The translations under genes were made by a program, and so were the position numbers. Positions 31,151 through 44,834 of a DNA stretch of 64,000 nt are shown piece by piece; within the stretch, counting starts at the first letter, position 1; every line of letters begins with the position of its first letter. The DNA is from Liolophura sinensis (taxonomy: Eukaryota; Mollusca; Polyplacophora; Chitonida; Chitonidae). Under the pieces are notes generated by a model, which ran no database searches, was not told the DNA's origin, and was given only the letters and a program-made list of their open reading frames with translations. The stretch covers positions 46,121,682-46,185,681 of the forward strand of contig NC_088300.1 of assembly GCF_032854445.1 (NCBI RefSeq), written 5' to 3'.

Positions 31151-34100
31151 AGGACAAATGGAATATGACATAACATGGCTTGGTAAAAGCATTGTAACCT
31201 TTGACATCACACACAATTCCTGCAAAACAAATGAGAGTTTATGACATCAGAGGACTCTACATGGGCTTGAGCATACATGTTGAAAATTTAGAAAACTACA
31301 CATAAAACATAGGACTGAGTTAAATCCTGGGCTGTCTGTAGTGTTGAAACATAGGCATACATGACCATGTGCTTTTGTTTATTCCATGTGTCACACAAAA
31401 CAGTTTATGCAATATCAGGAGAAGCTTGTGTAGATATTAACGTGCCAATCATATCAATATGGTACACGTAATAACTTGTTCGTTGATACACTACAGAGTG
31501 ATTCTTGGTTTTCATCGGTAAATGCACAGTTACATGATATTCCACAAAACATGATGTACAACAATCACACGCTATAGCTTAGCAATGTCATGCTGACAAA
31601 GTAACATTCCACCTTCAGGAGGAAATGTACTAATATCCAACGATCAAGTGCGTTATTCTTCTGCAGTTACATCCCTTGATGTACCTCTCAGATGTTTGCT
31701 TGCTTGTAAAGTAAACAACTGGAGGATGGCTAGGTCTGATATCGATGTATAACTTGGACGATTTACAGTACCAACTGAGCAAGTTCATTTTTTTTGGGAC
31801 CACTACATGTAATATTCAAATCATGCTTCGTACTCGTGACATATCACTTCTCTCTGGCTGACAATTCCTGATATCCCATCCCTCAGCATTCACTACCTGT
31901 ATACCTGTATTATCAGCAGACTAAAATACAAAACAACTTGGAACAAAATAATTCCTTGGGTAATAGTTCAGTGTTTCTACTACAGTTCAGAAACCTACTA
32001 AATATAACAGAGTGAAAGACAACATTTCTGTGAATAAAACATAGTCCATGTATTTTATTTTACCTCCTTTAGGTACAATGTGGCTTGTACACAGGGTTAA
32101 TATCTACAGTGAAGAAATGAGTCGTACATGTACATGATGAGTAGGATGACCTGATGAAGGCAGCCTGTAAGATATACACACAAATTACACTTTCACCTGG
32201 CTTTAGATTCTCTGGGTGAAACCTGAGTCTGAGTAATTTATCAATAAATCTGAGTGTTAAAACTGAGAGTTAATTGGGTCAGGTGTAAGTAATCAAGTCA
32301 CACCAGTGAAAATACCAGTGCCTCTTAACCCTTTAATGCACGCTGTTTATCGCAAGAGAAGTGCCGACAGAAGTAACTGAAACTTTATTATAAAATATAC
32401 ACGTAGCACTGTATTTCTGCGATACATATTACATACCTGTACACTTTTATATCTACACAAACAATTTCCCAACAAAACTTGATTCTTCGAATCTTGGATT
32501 TCCAGCAATATCACTTATCAAAATTTATCACCATCACAAACCTTGGTTTGTATTATGATATAAAGCAGACTTCTGAAAGCACTCCACAATCATGGCTTTA
32601 TACAATGACACTGGGATCAACATATCAAAACAAAATTGCATGTATTGTATTAGACACATCAAACAAGAAAATTCCAGCTAAATTTAAAAGAAAATACTGA
32701 ACCTTCATTTTTCTGGGATATACTCCCCTTAAGTATCTAGACTAGCACTTTTAACTTCATATAGTCACTAGGTTTTGAAAAGTTGACAATTTACATCGTT
32801 CATTTACTAAGGGTATCATGAACCAGACAAATAAACCTTTATACGAAGGCCATAGTTCCAGCATGTACCTCTCAATATTTGATGTTCATTGAAGTCGTGA
32901 GAATTTTCATCAAAAATTAAATTCTATTCTAATATGACTTCTGCAGTCGATAAGACCTATACAAATACATCTATGCCATACTGATACATAAATAACCGCG
33001 GACCAGTTTTTCTGCTTTTGTTACGCCTATTTTTCAGAAATGCCTTGCATGTTAAACGTGAGATTTCAAAATGTATACATCATTGGTGCGAGGCTTTAGA
33101 AGTAAAACATACAATACAATGGACAGAATAAATTCACTATATTCCAACCCTAGACACTGAATGTGGTTTGGAGATCACTACCAGTATATTGTGCAAGGTT
33201 TCAAAGTTTTCATACACTTTACATGTGCTCAAATAAAAATGTTTTACTGAAGTCTCTAAATATCGCCCCCCCAAAAAAGAAGCAATATGATCTAATTTAC
33301 TGCCTTAAGAACATCCAGAAAGTAAAAAAATTTAAATTACTGAGTACATGGATATATACTCCACCTGGCCAGGGATGGAACCTTGCTCAGTAGATGTCCA
33401 ATCAAATACTGCACCTTTCTTTTTTAGTTCATAATTTTCATAGAAAATGTGAAAAGTGCAACTGACAGAGAGTACTGAACAAAGGAACACCAAATTACAT
33501 GTACATGTAGATAACCCCTGCAGTTGCCTCCTGAACTACCTGCTGTCAAAGTATACACAATACAAATGCAACATCAAACTGGAGTTCAAATTTACCTTAG
33601 CCTCTTTATTACACTTTCAACTGCCATATTTGAATGTAACAAACACCTGAGGAACACAATAAATGGTTCTGAAGATGCTTAGACTTATCCATGTACATTT
33701 TAGAGAAATAAATATCAAACTGACCTATCCTTTCAGGCACTGTGCACCCAAGTGTTTGTTTGCACATGTATATTAATACACTGAATCATATCAGAGGGTA
33801 AGATTATTTATCATCCAAAATTTAAGTACAATAGAGATTCCATAATATGTTACGTTTTGGTAACAAAAGCTAACTGGTGACCAAACAGACAATGATCTCT
33901 CTGACACCAAACATAAACACATCACTGACACATTATGGTTTATTCGTCAAGAAAGAAAACTAGTACAGTGTACTTGAAAACTGGTATTTACTGTATCAGT
34001 GTCCATGGATTGTTTTCTTGAAACATGGGAACATAGTGCATGGTCAATTTTAAATTCAGAAGTGAATGGTATGGCTATTATTTTAAGTGCATATACTCAA

Positions 34101-35414
34101 AATACTACAAAAGAATAGCTGTATACACGGTTGTTCAGGTCTTGCAGAACACATCATTCCTTCAGTGCATTCAAAAACAATACTGTTGCCCCAGTATATT
34201 GAAACAGTACAACCTTGGGTATTCAACAGTAAAAGTCTATCTCAATATAAACAATTTGTGTCATTTAACTAAGTATCACTGTACTGCACATAAAACAAAC
34301 TAAATGCAAAAGTTACATTTATACAAGCTGCATATAAAAAATGCAACTGCCATAAAACTTAACGATGAATGATATTAGGGCATCTTCACTGAGTGCAGCC
34401 ACAGAGGATTACACAGTAGACAAAAAGTAATATTTACACAGGAAGGCTGGGGTTGGGGGATTTCAGAAATGTTATGACTAAGAGACATTGATTTGTGGGA
34501 TGTAAATATGGACATGAAGGGAGAGATCACACTTCTAGACACACATGCTATTGACATATTTACAAAAGATGTGCACTGAGCATGAACCATATTGTACGCA
34601 ATTCATGAGACGATATTTCCATGAACTGCTCTTCAGGTAAAGCAAACAGATCAGGGTTAGTCTAGTAACAGAAAATCCTCCATAGTAAAGGAGTTTAAAT
34701 GAACTGGAAGTCATTGCTGAAATGCTGGTTTACAATCATATACAGTATAAACATATAGACAGTATCTGCCATCAAAAAGAAAATATTACTCTACAACCAA
34801 TCCTGTCAGTACAGTTATAGCATGTTGTGCTAGCCAACTGTCAACATCTAAAATAGAAGACAATCTCTGATATCTTTTAAAAAGTCATAAAAAAGTTATC
34901 TGGTTCCCATTGTGTGTAGGCAATCTTTATTTCTGGCATTCCACCTTATGTTAATAGATCTTTGAAGCTGAGTATACCTATCATATAAACATGCAATATA
35001 ACCGGTAAGGTCCCAATGCCTGCTTTAGGTGTGCACTTTCACACATGATCATCAAATATAATCTGTTCATCATCATTCAAATAATCATTGCAAACAAATC
35101 TTCAACATCCACTCTAAGTCTCTAACGCATCCATACACACAAGAGGATTCGTGGAATGTAAAAAGCACTTTGATTGGTTTCACACTTCACGACTTGCTGA
35201 CAAAGTGAGGTCTCCAACCACTGTATTCTTCCACTGTCAAGAATTCCCCACACACTGAACACATAGTAGAGTCCTATACAGCTCCTGTTCATTCCAAGTC
35301 TGGTAAATGTAGTACAGATATAGAATAAAAAGGGAGACAAAATGATCCGTATCAAGATGGCTTCTGGAAAAGTAGTCCTGGGCTCTAAGAAGAAATGAGC
35401 CAGCCCGTTTATGG

Positions 35415-38400
35415 CTACACACTAATCCGCTTTGTTTCAGTCCTTGAGCGAGAGGATTTTCTCATTGTGAACTTGGAGTCTCTGCAGTGCTGACAGACAA
35501 AAGTGTCAGGAATGTTTGATTTGCGGATTTTTGCACACGACAAATGGATCCAGGTTTCACACTCTGAACACTCAATCATTGGTCGGCCTGCATACGGTTT
35601 CAAACAGTGACATGTGATCAGCTCCCAGGAATCATCTTCTGAAACATTAAGAGCAAGACAATATAATGAATGAAAAACATTTTAAATCTTTATTTACAGG
35701 GAGAAACTCTGTCAAAATGACCAATTTGCTCTTTCCTGAGATCTTATAGTGTGCATAATCGCGTCACTGAAATACAAAGAATTCAAAAGTAAATCTTTAG
35801 AAAATCTAACTGTAATTCTTAAATGAAATGTTTTCAAGTTTTCTTTTTTGTTGCTTTTTTAAATAAATTATGTTACTCATTTGATTAGTACACTTAACTC
35901 CAGAATTATTCACTTATATCTCGGCAGTTAAGATTATTTACAGCAGAGAATTGGAGAAAACCACCACCTTTCATCAGATGCCAAACAAAACTTCTACATT
36001 AAGACGCAAAGCAACCACTGATCAGGAGGTGCTTTGTACAGTAAGAGCAAACCTTTAAAATATGCAAAAGTTTGAAATATTGTTATAAATACTGTGAGAG
36101 AAATCAAGAAGTAATTATGCAAGCTAGTTGTTCAGGTACCTGCATCAAGTCTGTCTACATGGGAACTGTCCAGATTAGACGAGGAAAAACTGGAGGAGGT
36201 AGAGTCAGAGGAGTAACTCTCAGCTGTGCTACCTATACTGTCCAGGGGGCTGAGGTTGTGCTGAGCACGCATTTCCTGTAATAAATATGTCACAATATTA
36301 CAACCATTTTCTTCAAACATATTTCTACAGAAGATAATGAGTAACTATGAAATCTATTACAACCATAAACACTAAAAGACAAAAGTCCTTATTTTTTCAA
36401 GTAGTGGTTTTTGAATGCTCTATTAACTCACACTTTTTGCATATGAAAGATCAACTTGCCATTTTTTGACCTTTTGAATTTGATTTGAGAGAGAAAACTT
36501 CATTGGTCCGTTGCCCAATGTCAGGGCTTCGTGGAGGGTATAATTTCTGTTTTCATCAGTCTACACAAAATAGTCTATCAGTCTGCTTGAATAAACACCT
36601 TGCCAACATACAAGAAGAATGGAGAGTTACAATAATATTAACAGAATTTTGCATGTTGGAGGGGGGGCAACAGTTATCATATGTGCATAGGGAATCTAAG
36701 CTGCTCATGTCTAGCACAGCCAGGACGAAAAGGAGATTTTTAAACATGTGCAGCACGTGAAATTAGCACATCAAAACTGCTCTGGACAACAGGCCTTAAG
36801 CAGGCACCAGCACTAGATGAATGGCCGGCCTAGTTTTACAGCAGAACCTTGATCCCAGGGCCCTAATGGTGTTAGCTCAGCCTGACATGTTGTATTGCAA
36901 CAGGCTTTATCAGGAAATGGGGTCAGAAAATAGTCCCTCCTTGGAAATCTTATCAGCATGGCCAGGCTGACCTCCTTCATAAGGCTATATGTATAAGACT
37001 CTACTGCCTGCTATCTCTACCTGTGCAGCCAACCAATCAATGGAAGTAGATTTCCCGCGATAAAAACACTCAGTCCTAAAAACACTGCAATATAAAATAG
37101 GTCTTGGCACAATGCCAGCAGATTATACTCATACTCCTATTTCTGCGCAGATACCATTAACATAATACAGGCGTATTTGAGGGTGGGTATTGTGTACACA
37201 AGGAAAAGCTTCATTTATAAACCCTATTAAGGCTGGGCTGTGAACTAGCTGGTTTATTTCCACAACAGTTCTACAGCCTGGACACAGCACCGTTAGAAAG
37301 CTATGACCTATTCAATGTAGAGTCAGCAGTGATCAAACTATCAAGGAGCAGCCATTTTATGTGTGGATCAATCCTATCCTGGTTTTTCGGCTTTGTCAAA
37401 AGCATTTCAGCAGTATTACTTCTGCCTGGAGGTGAATACGCAGACCAGTGTATTATACAAAATTGTCTATTCATAAGCTATGTAAACATACAATAATTTA
37501 ACACTTCTTTGTAACAAGTCCAGTTAAAAAAGTGTGACATTCAAATAAGGTCACGTTGTTGTTGTAAAATTACTTTATGAAATTATGCATCTACACCTGT
37601 AAGTGAGGAGGCAAATAGCTCTTTAAAATCTCACTAAAACCTAACACCTTGATTACAGCAAGGGGTAGTTTTTATATCCTCTCTTCAATGGCATGTTTTG
37701 TACATGTGGATACTCAAAAATACATTTATCCCACATTATTCCAAGCCACAACAAAATACTGGAGTTAGTTCAATACTAAAATAGTTTAACACGACAGTGC
37801 TTAATTATACAGGTATGTTTAGTAATTACAACAGACCCACTGGCTGTATTTTGTGTTGTTTTTGCTGTCTTGCTGTCATTTGCACATGTGTGATAAATGA
37901 TAAACAGCTGAAAAGACTAATCACATTTTAACCATGTACAGGAGACTCGGAGAGTGTCTAAACTCTTTGACAGGACAAAAATAATCAGCTCTTGATGTAT
38001 TTATAACACTAACAACACTTGGTCTTGGAATGAATAAGTTTTCGTGATGCCGAAATGGTCAATCATTTTAATACATATATGTAACTGTTTTCTACATGCC
38101 TAACCTTCTGATGTAATTAAACTCAACCAAGCACTTAGAACCAGTTTGAGTGATCAGCCTGAACCACATTAACATACCATTGATCTACTTGGTACTACAC
38201 CCTAGTTTCAGCAAAAAGCTGCATTTGCCCAACCTCCTAATCGAATTAGCACCAGCAAAGTGATTTTCACACTTTTGGCGACGTATCGCCGGGTCAAAAC
38301 TACTTCTTAGATGTTTCATTCGTCCTGTTCGCATTCAATATCATTAATGATTAATGTTATTCAGCTACCAGTTATTGTTATTATTTTTATTCCAACAGTG

Positions 38401-40823
38401 CAGGTTGAAGACAAATTTATCCTTTTAATACCAATTGAGCAAAAGGCATAAAAAAGAAGGAATCACACCTGATAATTCATACTACAATTTCATCACAACT
38501 AATAATTATATCTCAATTACATATAATAAGGAATTCAAATATTACAAATTTTAAAATTAAACGGGTACAAAGAAATTTAAGTAATGAATTAATATCGTAA
38601 GCGATTAGGGCTGCAGAAACTTGTGTGGAACTCTTGTACCAATCAATTTTTCTAGCCTTCTAGGAATGGCTGGTCAAAGTTGATCATACCAGTTTCCTGA
38701 TATGCTAAACGCTTCAAGTGTCCTAATACACAGGAAGACACCTTATCTTGCATGACCTATTAAAGAAGAAGTCTGAACTATTTAATACCTAACCAAATCA
38801 AATATTAATGTCAAATCTGTTCATAAATTGCAGGAGCAATGTCCTGCACATAAACGACATTGACACATGATGTCTGGCTACTGTACATTCTATCCATAGT
38901 TACCTTCGATGTGCACATGTCAATATCAAGGTGGTCCTGAACCAATGAGAAGTTTTCAACTACATAGGAGCTATACATATCCAGGCACTGCAACCTAAAT
39001 TCTATTTTCAAGTATTGTAACTTATCATTGATGCCCGGCAATTTTTTGTATCCTTAAAGGCATGTTTATTACAGGGACAGTCAGGGAAAATGAGTCGTGA
39101 GTTTACTGTCCATTTTCTCGCACTCAGACACATTACTTTATACTTTAATATTGACAGGACAGTCACATATTGTGAGAATATTCTCACAATCTCATTAGTA
39201 CACTATGGAAGTTTAATTATGAAGGTTATAAATAAGGGAGGTTTTCCTACACCATTGTTCAATGCTTCTTTACAGATTTAACAAAAAGCGTTCAAGAAAA
39301 TCGCTCAAAACAATTCCTTCTGTCAGTGGATATCTTTCTCGCGTAAACTTCATGATGCTTACAGTAACCAACTTAAACTAATACCTGGCTTCCTCATAAG
39401 TACAACTTCACCTGCATGACAGAATATGGCCTTTACAATCATGCGGTAAAACACAGAATTTGAGCTTCCCTAACATCTCTGCAATAAGAAGATGTAATCA
39501 TACATGAAAATTACCAAACTTACCTCTTGCCTCTGAGCTTCGTACTGTGTGTACTGTAATACTATGTTACAAAAAGCAACAAAATCATCTCTGGTCCTGG
39601 GTTTCTTAGGAGGAGATCCGTAACTCTGAAAGCACAACATTCAATGGTTATACATAGGTGTCCAATACAACTACCCATTTGCCTAACTGAGGATCGTTAT
39701 AGATGACGTTTATAATTGTGAATTAGTGTTTTTTCTGTTTTTTTTTTTGGTTTTTTCTGTTATATTGTGATTGGAGACACCAGGTATCATTGTGAACCGA
39801 GATAGAAATGTCCATAACAAATAGGATGTAGCAAAATCCATAGTATTACAGATCAAAAACTCTGCTACAGAAAATACCTGTTAGAGCAATCCCATCTGGA
39901 GAAAAATAATAAATGTTGTCATTACAAACAGGCTTAGCTAATGACAACACTAAACATCATTGTTTTGACTATAATGATGAAAAAATCTGACAATGCACTC
40001 TGGAATATCTGAGAATGATATATGTTTGCTTGGTGTGAACTGTAATGAGACTACACAAACATACGAAAATGCTGCTTTATCTGTGAGTTTGTTGTCTGTC
40101 ATTAATTTTATTATTTACCACTAAACAAGGCTGTTTAAATCTCAACTTTGATCGATTCAATGTGAATAAATTGTGCAGACAAAACATGACGGCCATCTTA
40201 TCCCACATATTCACCATACAGTCAGCTTCGTCATGAAAACGTTCTCGCCGACTTTAATAGTAATCTATCTTGAATCTTACCTTACTCAAAACGATCTAAG
40301 TATTTCTAGAATGCCAAGTAAACACCGGTAAATATACATAAGAAGACAATTTACCTCATAGTCATTCTTCACTAAAGAGCGCTTGGTCTTCGGGGCTGAA
40401 AAGATAATCACAACATGCTGTAAAATAAAGTGATTTGAAGCAAAAATAATATGGCTCCTTTCGACCCAGTGAGAGCAAATCCGACATGGCGTCGACTGGG
40501 CACATCAGTCGACCGACACCAGTCATACGAAAAAACGGTTCACAACAATACTACACAGCTTCATCTGGGACGAGTGGTCGCAATTTGTTCCTTGTGTCTT
40601 ACAAAATCCTACCATTTCAAAAATTAGAGAAGATACACACTGGTTTAGTCGTATGTCAACTAAGTTCACTTCGAGCTAAGGATGTAACTGAAAATAATGG
40701 AGCTGTTGGTTAGCCGAACGTCGGTTCACCATCTTCGACAACTGCACAGAGACACAGAAACGACAACTTTGAAGAAATTTCCACTGAATATGGTAGCCTA
40801 CCTTTGAATATATCTTCTGTCAT
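35415..40823 (-). CDS. PHF13: PHD-finger protein, PHF13/PHF23 family
   Basis: Exons from the 5' end are 40823-40802, 40395-40355, 39625-39524, 36275-36140 and 35638-35415 (TAG); 525 nt and 174 residues, with all phases matching and GT-AG junctions. PHF13 (SPOC1) and PHF23 are nuclear readers of H3K4me2/3. The N-terminal conserved block [19 protein letters not shown] (about 34-52) matches the family's RTxxDFNKFCxFVLAY region. A serine-rich stretch follows. The C-terminal C4HC3 PHD finger (about 104-155) reads [20 protein letters not shown] and [13 protein letters not shown], then CQHCRDSKF, and ends in a basic [12 protein letters not shown] tail. PHF13 is the closer vertebrate match ([21 protein letters not shown]). 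At 174 residues it is much shorter than PHF13 (about 300) or PHF23 (about 400): the acidic/basic middle region is missing or in an exon I did not find. Confidence 0.92.
35872..35965 (-). mobile_element. Very degraded SINE fragment, PHF13-like last intron
   Basis: CTCATTTGATTAGTACACTT and AATTATTCACTTATATCTCGGCAG are recognisable as the SINE tail and core, with many differences. Confidence 0.4.
39169..39190. other. Perfect 22-bp palindrome
   Basis: ATTGTGAGAAT followed directly by its reverse complement ATTCTCACAAT, in a PHF13-like intron. No loop and no known motif; may be chance in AT-rich DNA. Confidence 0.6.
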
Positions 40824-40995
40824 GGTTGTGATGAACCAATTCGAAGTAGTTTTACAAAATCCAGCCAGAAAATGACAACCACTTCCAATTCACAGCCACC
40901 ATTGAATCGGTCTCAGTACTGAAATATGAGACAACGCTACAACCCACAATCAGAGGTCATGACCACCGGAATTTGCATAGAGGTCAGGGGTCGAA

Positions 40996-41040
40996 TGACG
41001 TCAATCTCAGCAGGTTCCCGTCTTTATGGCGGATGTAAGT
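40996..41040. promoter_or_regulatory. PHF13-like promoter: CRE site and YY1-type initiator / divergent first exon
   Basis: A full palindromic cAMP response element TGACGTCA lies at 40996-41003, 173 bp upstream of the PHF13-like ATG (minus strand). Next, on the plus strand, TTTATGGCGGATGTAAGTG (41023-41041) combines an ATGGCGG core, known from YY1 initiator sites in TATA-less promoters, with a perfect GTAAGT donor. It could instead be a first exon (Met-Ala-Asp) of a divergent transcript. The surroundings (40880-41330) are richer in CG than the flanks. Confidence 0.45.
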
Positions 41041-41550
41041 GAACCAAGTGCGTAAACAGGCTGAAAATTCCCAGTTGGTGTTTTTCATCTGCATCTGTAG
41101 TGTTTTCTGCTCTTTGCAGTGGATAAACCGTTAGATCTTTCGCAATAGAAGACCCTTCCTCTGTCGATCGTTCCATGATTCCCTCTGATCGCGAAATACT
41201 GGACATCAAGCCTTGCATAAACCGCTCCTGCACATTCCTTCACCACGACGCCTATCGACGCGTATGAATTGCGCTTGCTTAAGCCCCTAAATCCACACGA
41301 TCCTTGACCACGTGACACACTATCAATCATTGTACAGAAGCCTTGTACTCGTAAACTATATTAAATTATAACTTGGAGTTTGACCCCTCACCCCTTCCTC
41401 CAACACACACACACACACTTTTTACGGGTATTAAATATATATTCCGTCCTAAATTTATAAAATTACAGACCTTCATTCTTACAATCATCAGGCGAGATTC
41501 CACAGAACTCAAAGCCGCGGCCACCTATAGGTTCATGTCTAGGAATAGAA

Positions 41551-42020
41551 TAGATTTGTAAAGCACTTTTTGAACCCGTAAATAGATTTTATTTTATTTT
41601 ATTATATTATTTATTTATTGGCAGAATACAGAATATAATATATAAAGGTGTTTTCTTGTATTAAAGAGAAATGTTTAAAACTACACATTTTAAGCCACTT
41701 TGCAAAATTCAGTGAAGCCTGTAGGCCTATATTGTCCTTGGATTTGCTGGCCTGGAGTGGTATAGGGCTAAATCTAAACTGTAGATAGATTTGTAAAGCA
41801 CTTTTTGAACCCGTAAATAGATTTCATTTTATTTTATTTTATTATCTATTTATTTATTGGCAGAATACAGAATATAATATTTATAGGTGTTTTCTTGTAT
41901 TAAACAGAAATGTTTAAAACTACACATTTTAAGCCACTTTGCAAAATTCAGTGAAGCCTGTATATTGTCCTTGGATTTGCTGGCCTGGAGTGGTATAGGG
42001 CTAAATCTAAACTATATAGA
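41551..42020. repeat. Tandem duplication, 235-bp unit, two copies
   Basis: TAGATTTGTAAAGCACTTTT starts at 41551 and again at 41786; both copies run through GGCCTGGAGTGGTATAGGGC. They differ by a few bases and small insertions in the TTTATTTTATT run and near TGTAGGCCTATATTG. The divergence is low, so the event is recent. Confidence 0.92.
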
Positions 42021-42530
42021 TCTATAGTAGGCCGAGATGTCATCTACATGCTTATTTTTTTTATTCCGGCCTATATCCTATATTTAGAGTTATTATTTAC
42101 TTTAAATAGATTCGCAAATAGTGCATCTGGCGTTAAAATTAAAAGTACATCTTGTGGCCTATAAAGAAGTACACAGCCTCAAGTCGATCAGTTATTAGGT
42201 TAATTGCCGTTAATTGTCGCTTCTCATCCTTCCCTTTGTTACCGATACCTTTTTTTTTCGAGTTGGACACTCCAAGAGATCGGGGGTTACACCTAATGTC
42301 AAATGCTTAACCGATCTAGCTGGATATAGTTTCAGGCTAATTCAAGGATGGGGGTTTCAGAGAAGGAACCGTTATAACGTGAACTATTCCTGTTGCCATC
42401 ATGAGAATTGCGGATGGTAGCTATGTGAAAGTGTTGTATAATTGTACCCAACCTGAAGACATTGCATAAGCATCTGCACGCTCAACGTATTTACAGATAG
42501 ACCTATTTGATCCAAGGTCATTCCAGATAT

Positions 42531-42671
42531 TTATTTATATATTTGATTGCTGTTTTACGCCGAACTGAAGAATATTTCACTTATACGACTTCGGCCAGCA
42601 TTATGGTGGGAGGAAACCTGGCAGAGCCCGGTGGAAACCCACGACCATCCGCAGGTTGCTGGAAAACCTTC
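42531..42671 (-). mobile_element. 5'-truncated SINE with 12-bp target-site duplication
   Basis: CATTCCAGATAT at 42519-42530 and 42672-42683 flanks a body with GAATATTTCACTTATACGAC and CCATCCGCAGGTTGCTGG. The truncation point is within a few bases of that at 14453. Confidence 0.9.
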
Positions 42672-44731
42672 CATTCCAGATATCAACTCGCATATAATAT
42701 ATACATGTGTAGTCGGACGAATAACATGCAATCATGCAGTAAGCCTGCATAATACATGTATGTTAGTCTCTCACGCAATGAGTATAGTCGTACTAAACGA
42801 ACCGACATAAAATTATATTAAACAGAAACGGCTTTAATGTTTAATGTGACCTAACTCTTAAATGCGACGATACATAGCATTTTGAACAATTCTACAGACT
42901 AATGACGTCTAATACTTTACATAAGTGCAATATGTGTATTTTTATTACCTAAAACTGCTTAAGCAATGGTGCCAGAGGGCAAGTGCGTTGATGCTTTTTA
43001 GGCATGAACAGTCAGAATGAAAACCGTGCCTGGTCAAGTGTGTGACAAGTGACGAGTGACAAACGGCCGGAATTCACTGGCAATATAACCGTGTAACCAT
43101 TTACCAAGCACCACAGTGCATGTCGCCACTGCTTTGCCTTTGTACTCTCTATGCTGTAAGTATTTTTAATGCATTAAAGGAATTATATGAGTGACTGATC
43201 ATATACGGTTGGGACATGTATATGCTGTACATATATACGCGAAGCTTTGACTGACAAATATATATAGCAAAGGTGATAAACAGCCAGACTCAGTGCGGTT
43301 TGATTTATTTTCTTTATTTATCTGAAAATTTAATTTTAATTTCATTCAGTGTCATTGGCGGGGGAAATCGGACTGCCCGAGGCAGTAAGTTATATATACT
43401 GTATGACCTTTCGCAAGAAACTGACGAGTTTTCCCAAATTTGTTGCATACAGGCTTGCCTGCGGTATATAATTAAATTAAACGGTCCCGTGGAACCGAGA
43501 GCCGTCGACAGCTTATTATATATGAGGTTTCCTTTGAAAGAAAGATCGAACAACTTCATTTACTTTAGCCTAAAGTTAAACAAACATTAATTGTTGCGCT
43601 TGGATTCGTGCGTGTCAAATTTATTTGGGATTTGGCTTGAAGCTTATATTTGGTATAGGCCTATACACATCTACAGGACCACAGCCATATTGTTTCACTG
43701 AATCATTCTTGGGTACAGTGGAAAACATCATGACACACGTAGATAAATAAAACTCATGCGATTTTGTACAACAATATACGACAATATATGGACAGATATA
43801 TGATACTTTAGACGTCAAAATTCACACTTGCTTTTATTATTATTTCACTGTTTAAGTACTTTGTGTTGGTTAAATTTGCCACTGTATATCTAGATTTTCA
43901 AAATCTTGTGGCAAGTGGTTTACACAATCCAAATTACCATGTTTTCTAAGGCATATGTAATGTAACGCATTGTTTCAAATTGTTTGTGTCTGAAGGCCTA
44001 AGGGTATAGATCAACCCAGTGTTGACTGACACACTGTATTTTATCCTCTTGAAATAAAGCCATTATTAGTATTATCTGGGACTAATCTAATCTATATAAT
44101 GTTATATTAGTTCCCGAGTTCATATAATCAGACAAAATTAGTCTTAGTAATATATAAATGTATGGATTGGTTTTCCGTTCCTCGGCCACAAGTTGTTGCA
44201 TTGCAATTTTCATGATGGTCGTTGTTACATGTACGGCGAAATTTTCGTAATGGTTGACACAGGCTGTTTGCTTGTCAAAACCCTTATAATTGTCTCGTAA
44301 AACGTAACTTTATACCTGTTTTAATGGTTTAACCTTTTGGTTTCGCCTTCAGTTAATGCCATATATACGCTAGGATTCCAACTATAGTTCAATAAATGCC
44401 ACAGAAGATCGATAAACAACATTGTCCTTGGAATAGGTTTTGAGGGCTATTGGTTTAATTGCTGTAACTGATGTTTCCTATAGGGGAATGACAGGTATCG
44501 GATCATAATCTTAGACTAATATGCAATCTTTACGATGATCGAAGAGTCGCACAACAATGTTTATATGTTGACCTGAATTTAAGGAAAACAGTAACGGTAT
44601 ATACCTGTAGTTCATAGTCCAAATAATTACCTTTCTCTAATTATCAGCCTCTTCATATTACCATTTAGAATCGGTAATGATATTCCTAAAATTTATAAAG
44701 CAGGCAATATTATACACCTTAGAATCATTTA

Positions 44732-44834
44732 TTTATTTGATTGGTATTTTACGCCGTACTCAAGAATATTTCACTTAAACGACGGCGGCCAACATTATGT
44801 TGGGAGGAAACCGGTCAGAGCCCAAGAGAAACCC
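44732..44834 (-). mobile_element. 5'-truncated SINE with 11-bp target-site duplication
   Basis: AGAATCATTTA at 44721-44731 and 44835-44845 flanks a short copy ending in the GGTCAGAGCCC block. Confidence 0.88.

Larger units (their letters stand above)
30164..35414. other. Intergenic region between METTL1 and the PHF13-like gene, including both 3' ends
   Basis: The two genes converge here. Apart from the minisatellite, SINE and short repeat listed separately I see no gene. An AATAAA on the minus strand near 32056 could serve a long PHF13-like 3' UTR, but nearer hexamers exist and the site is not fixed. Confidence 0.5.
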
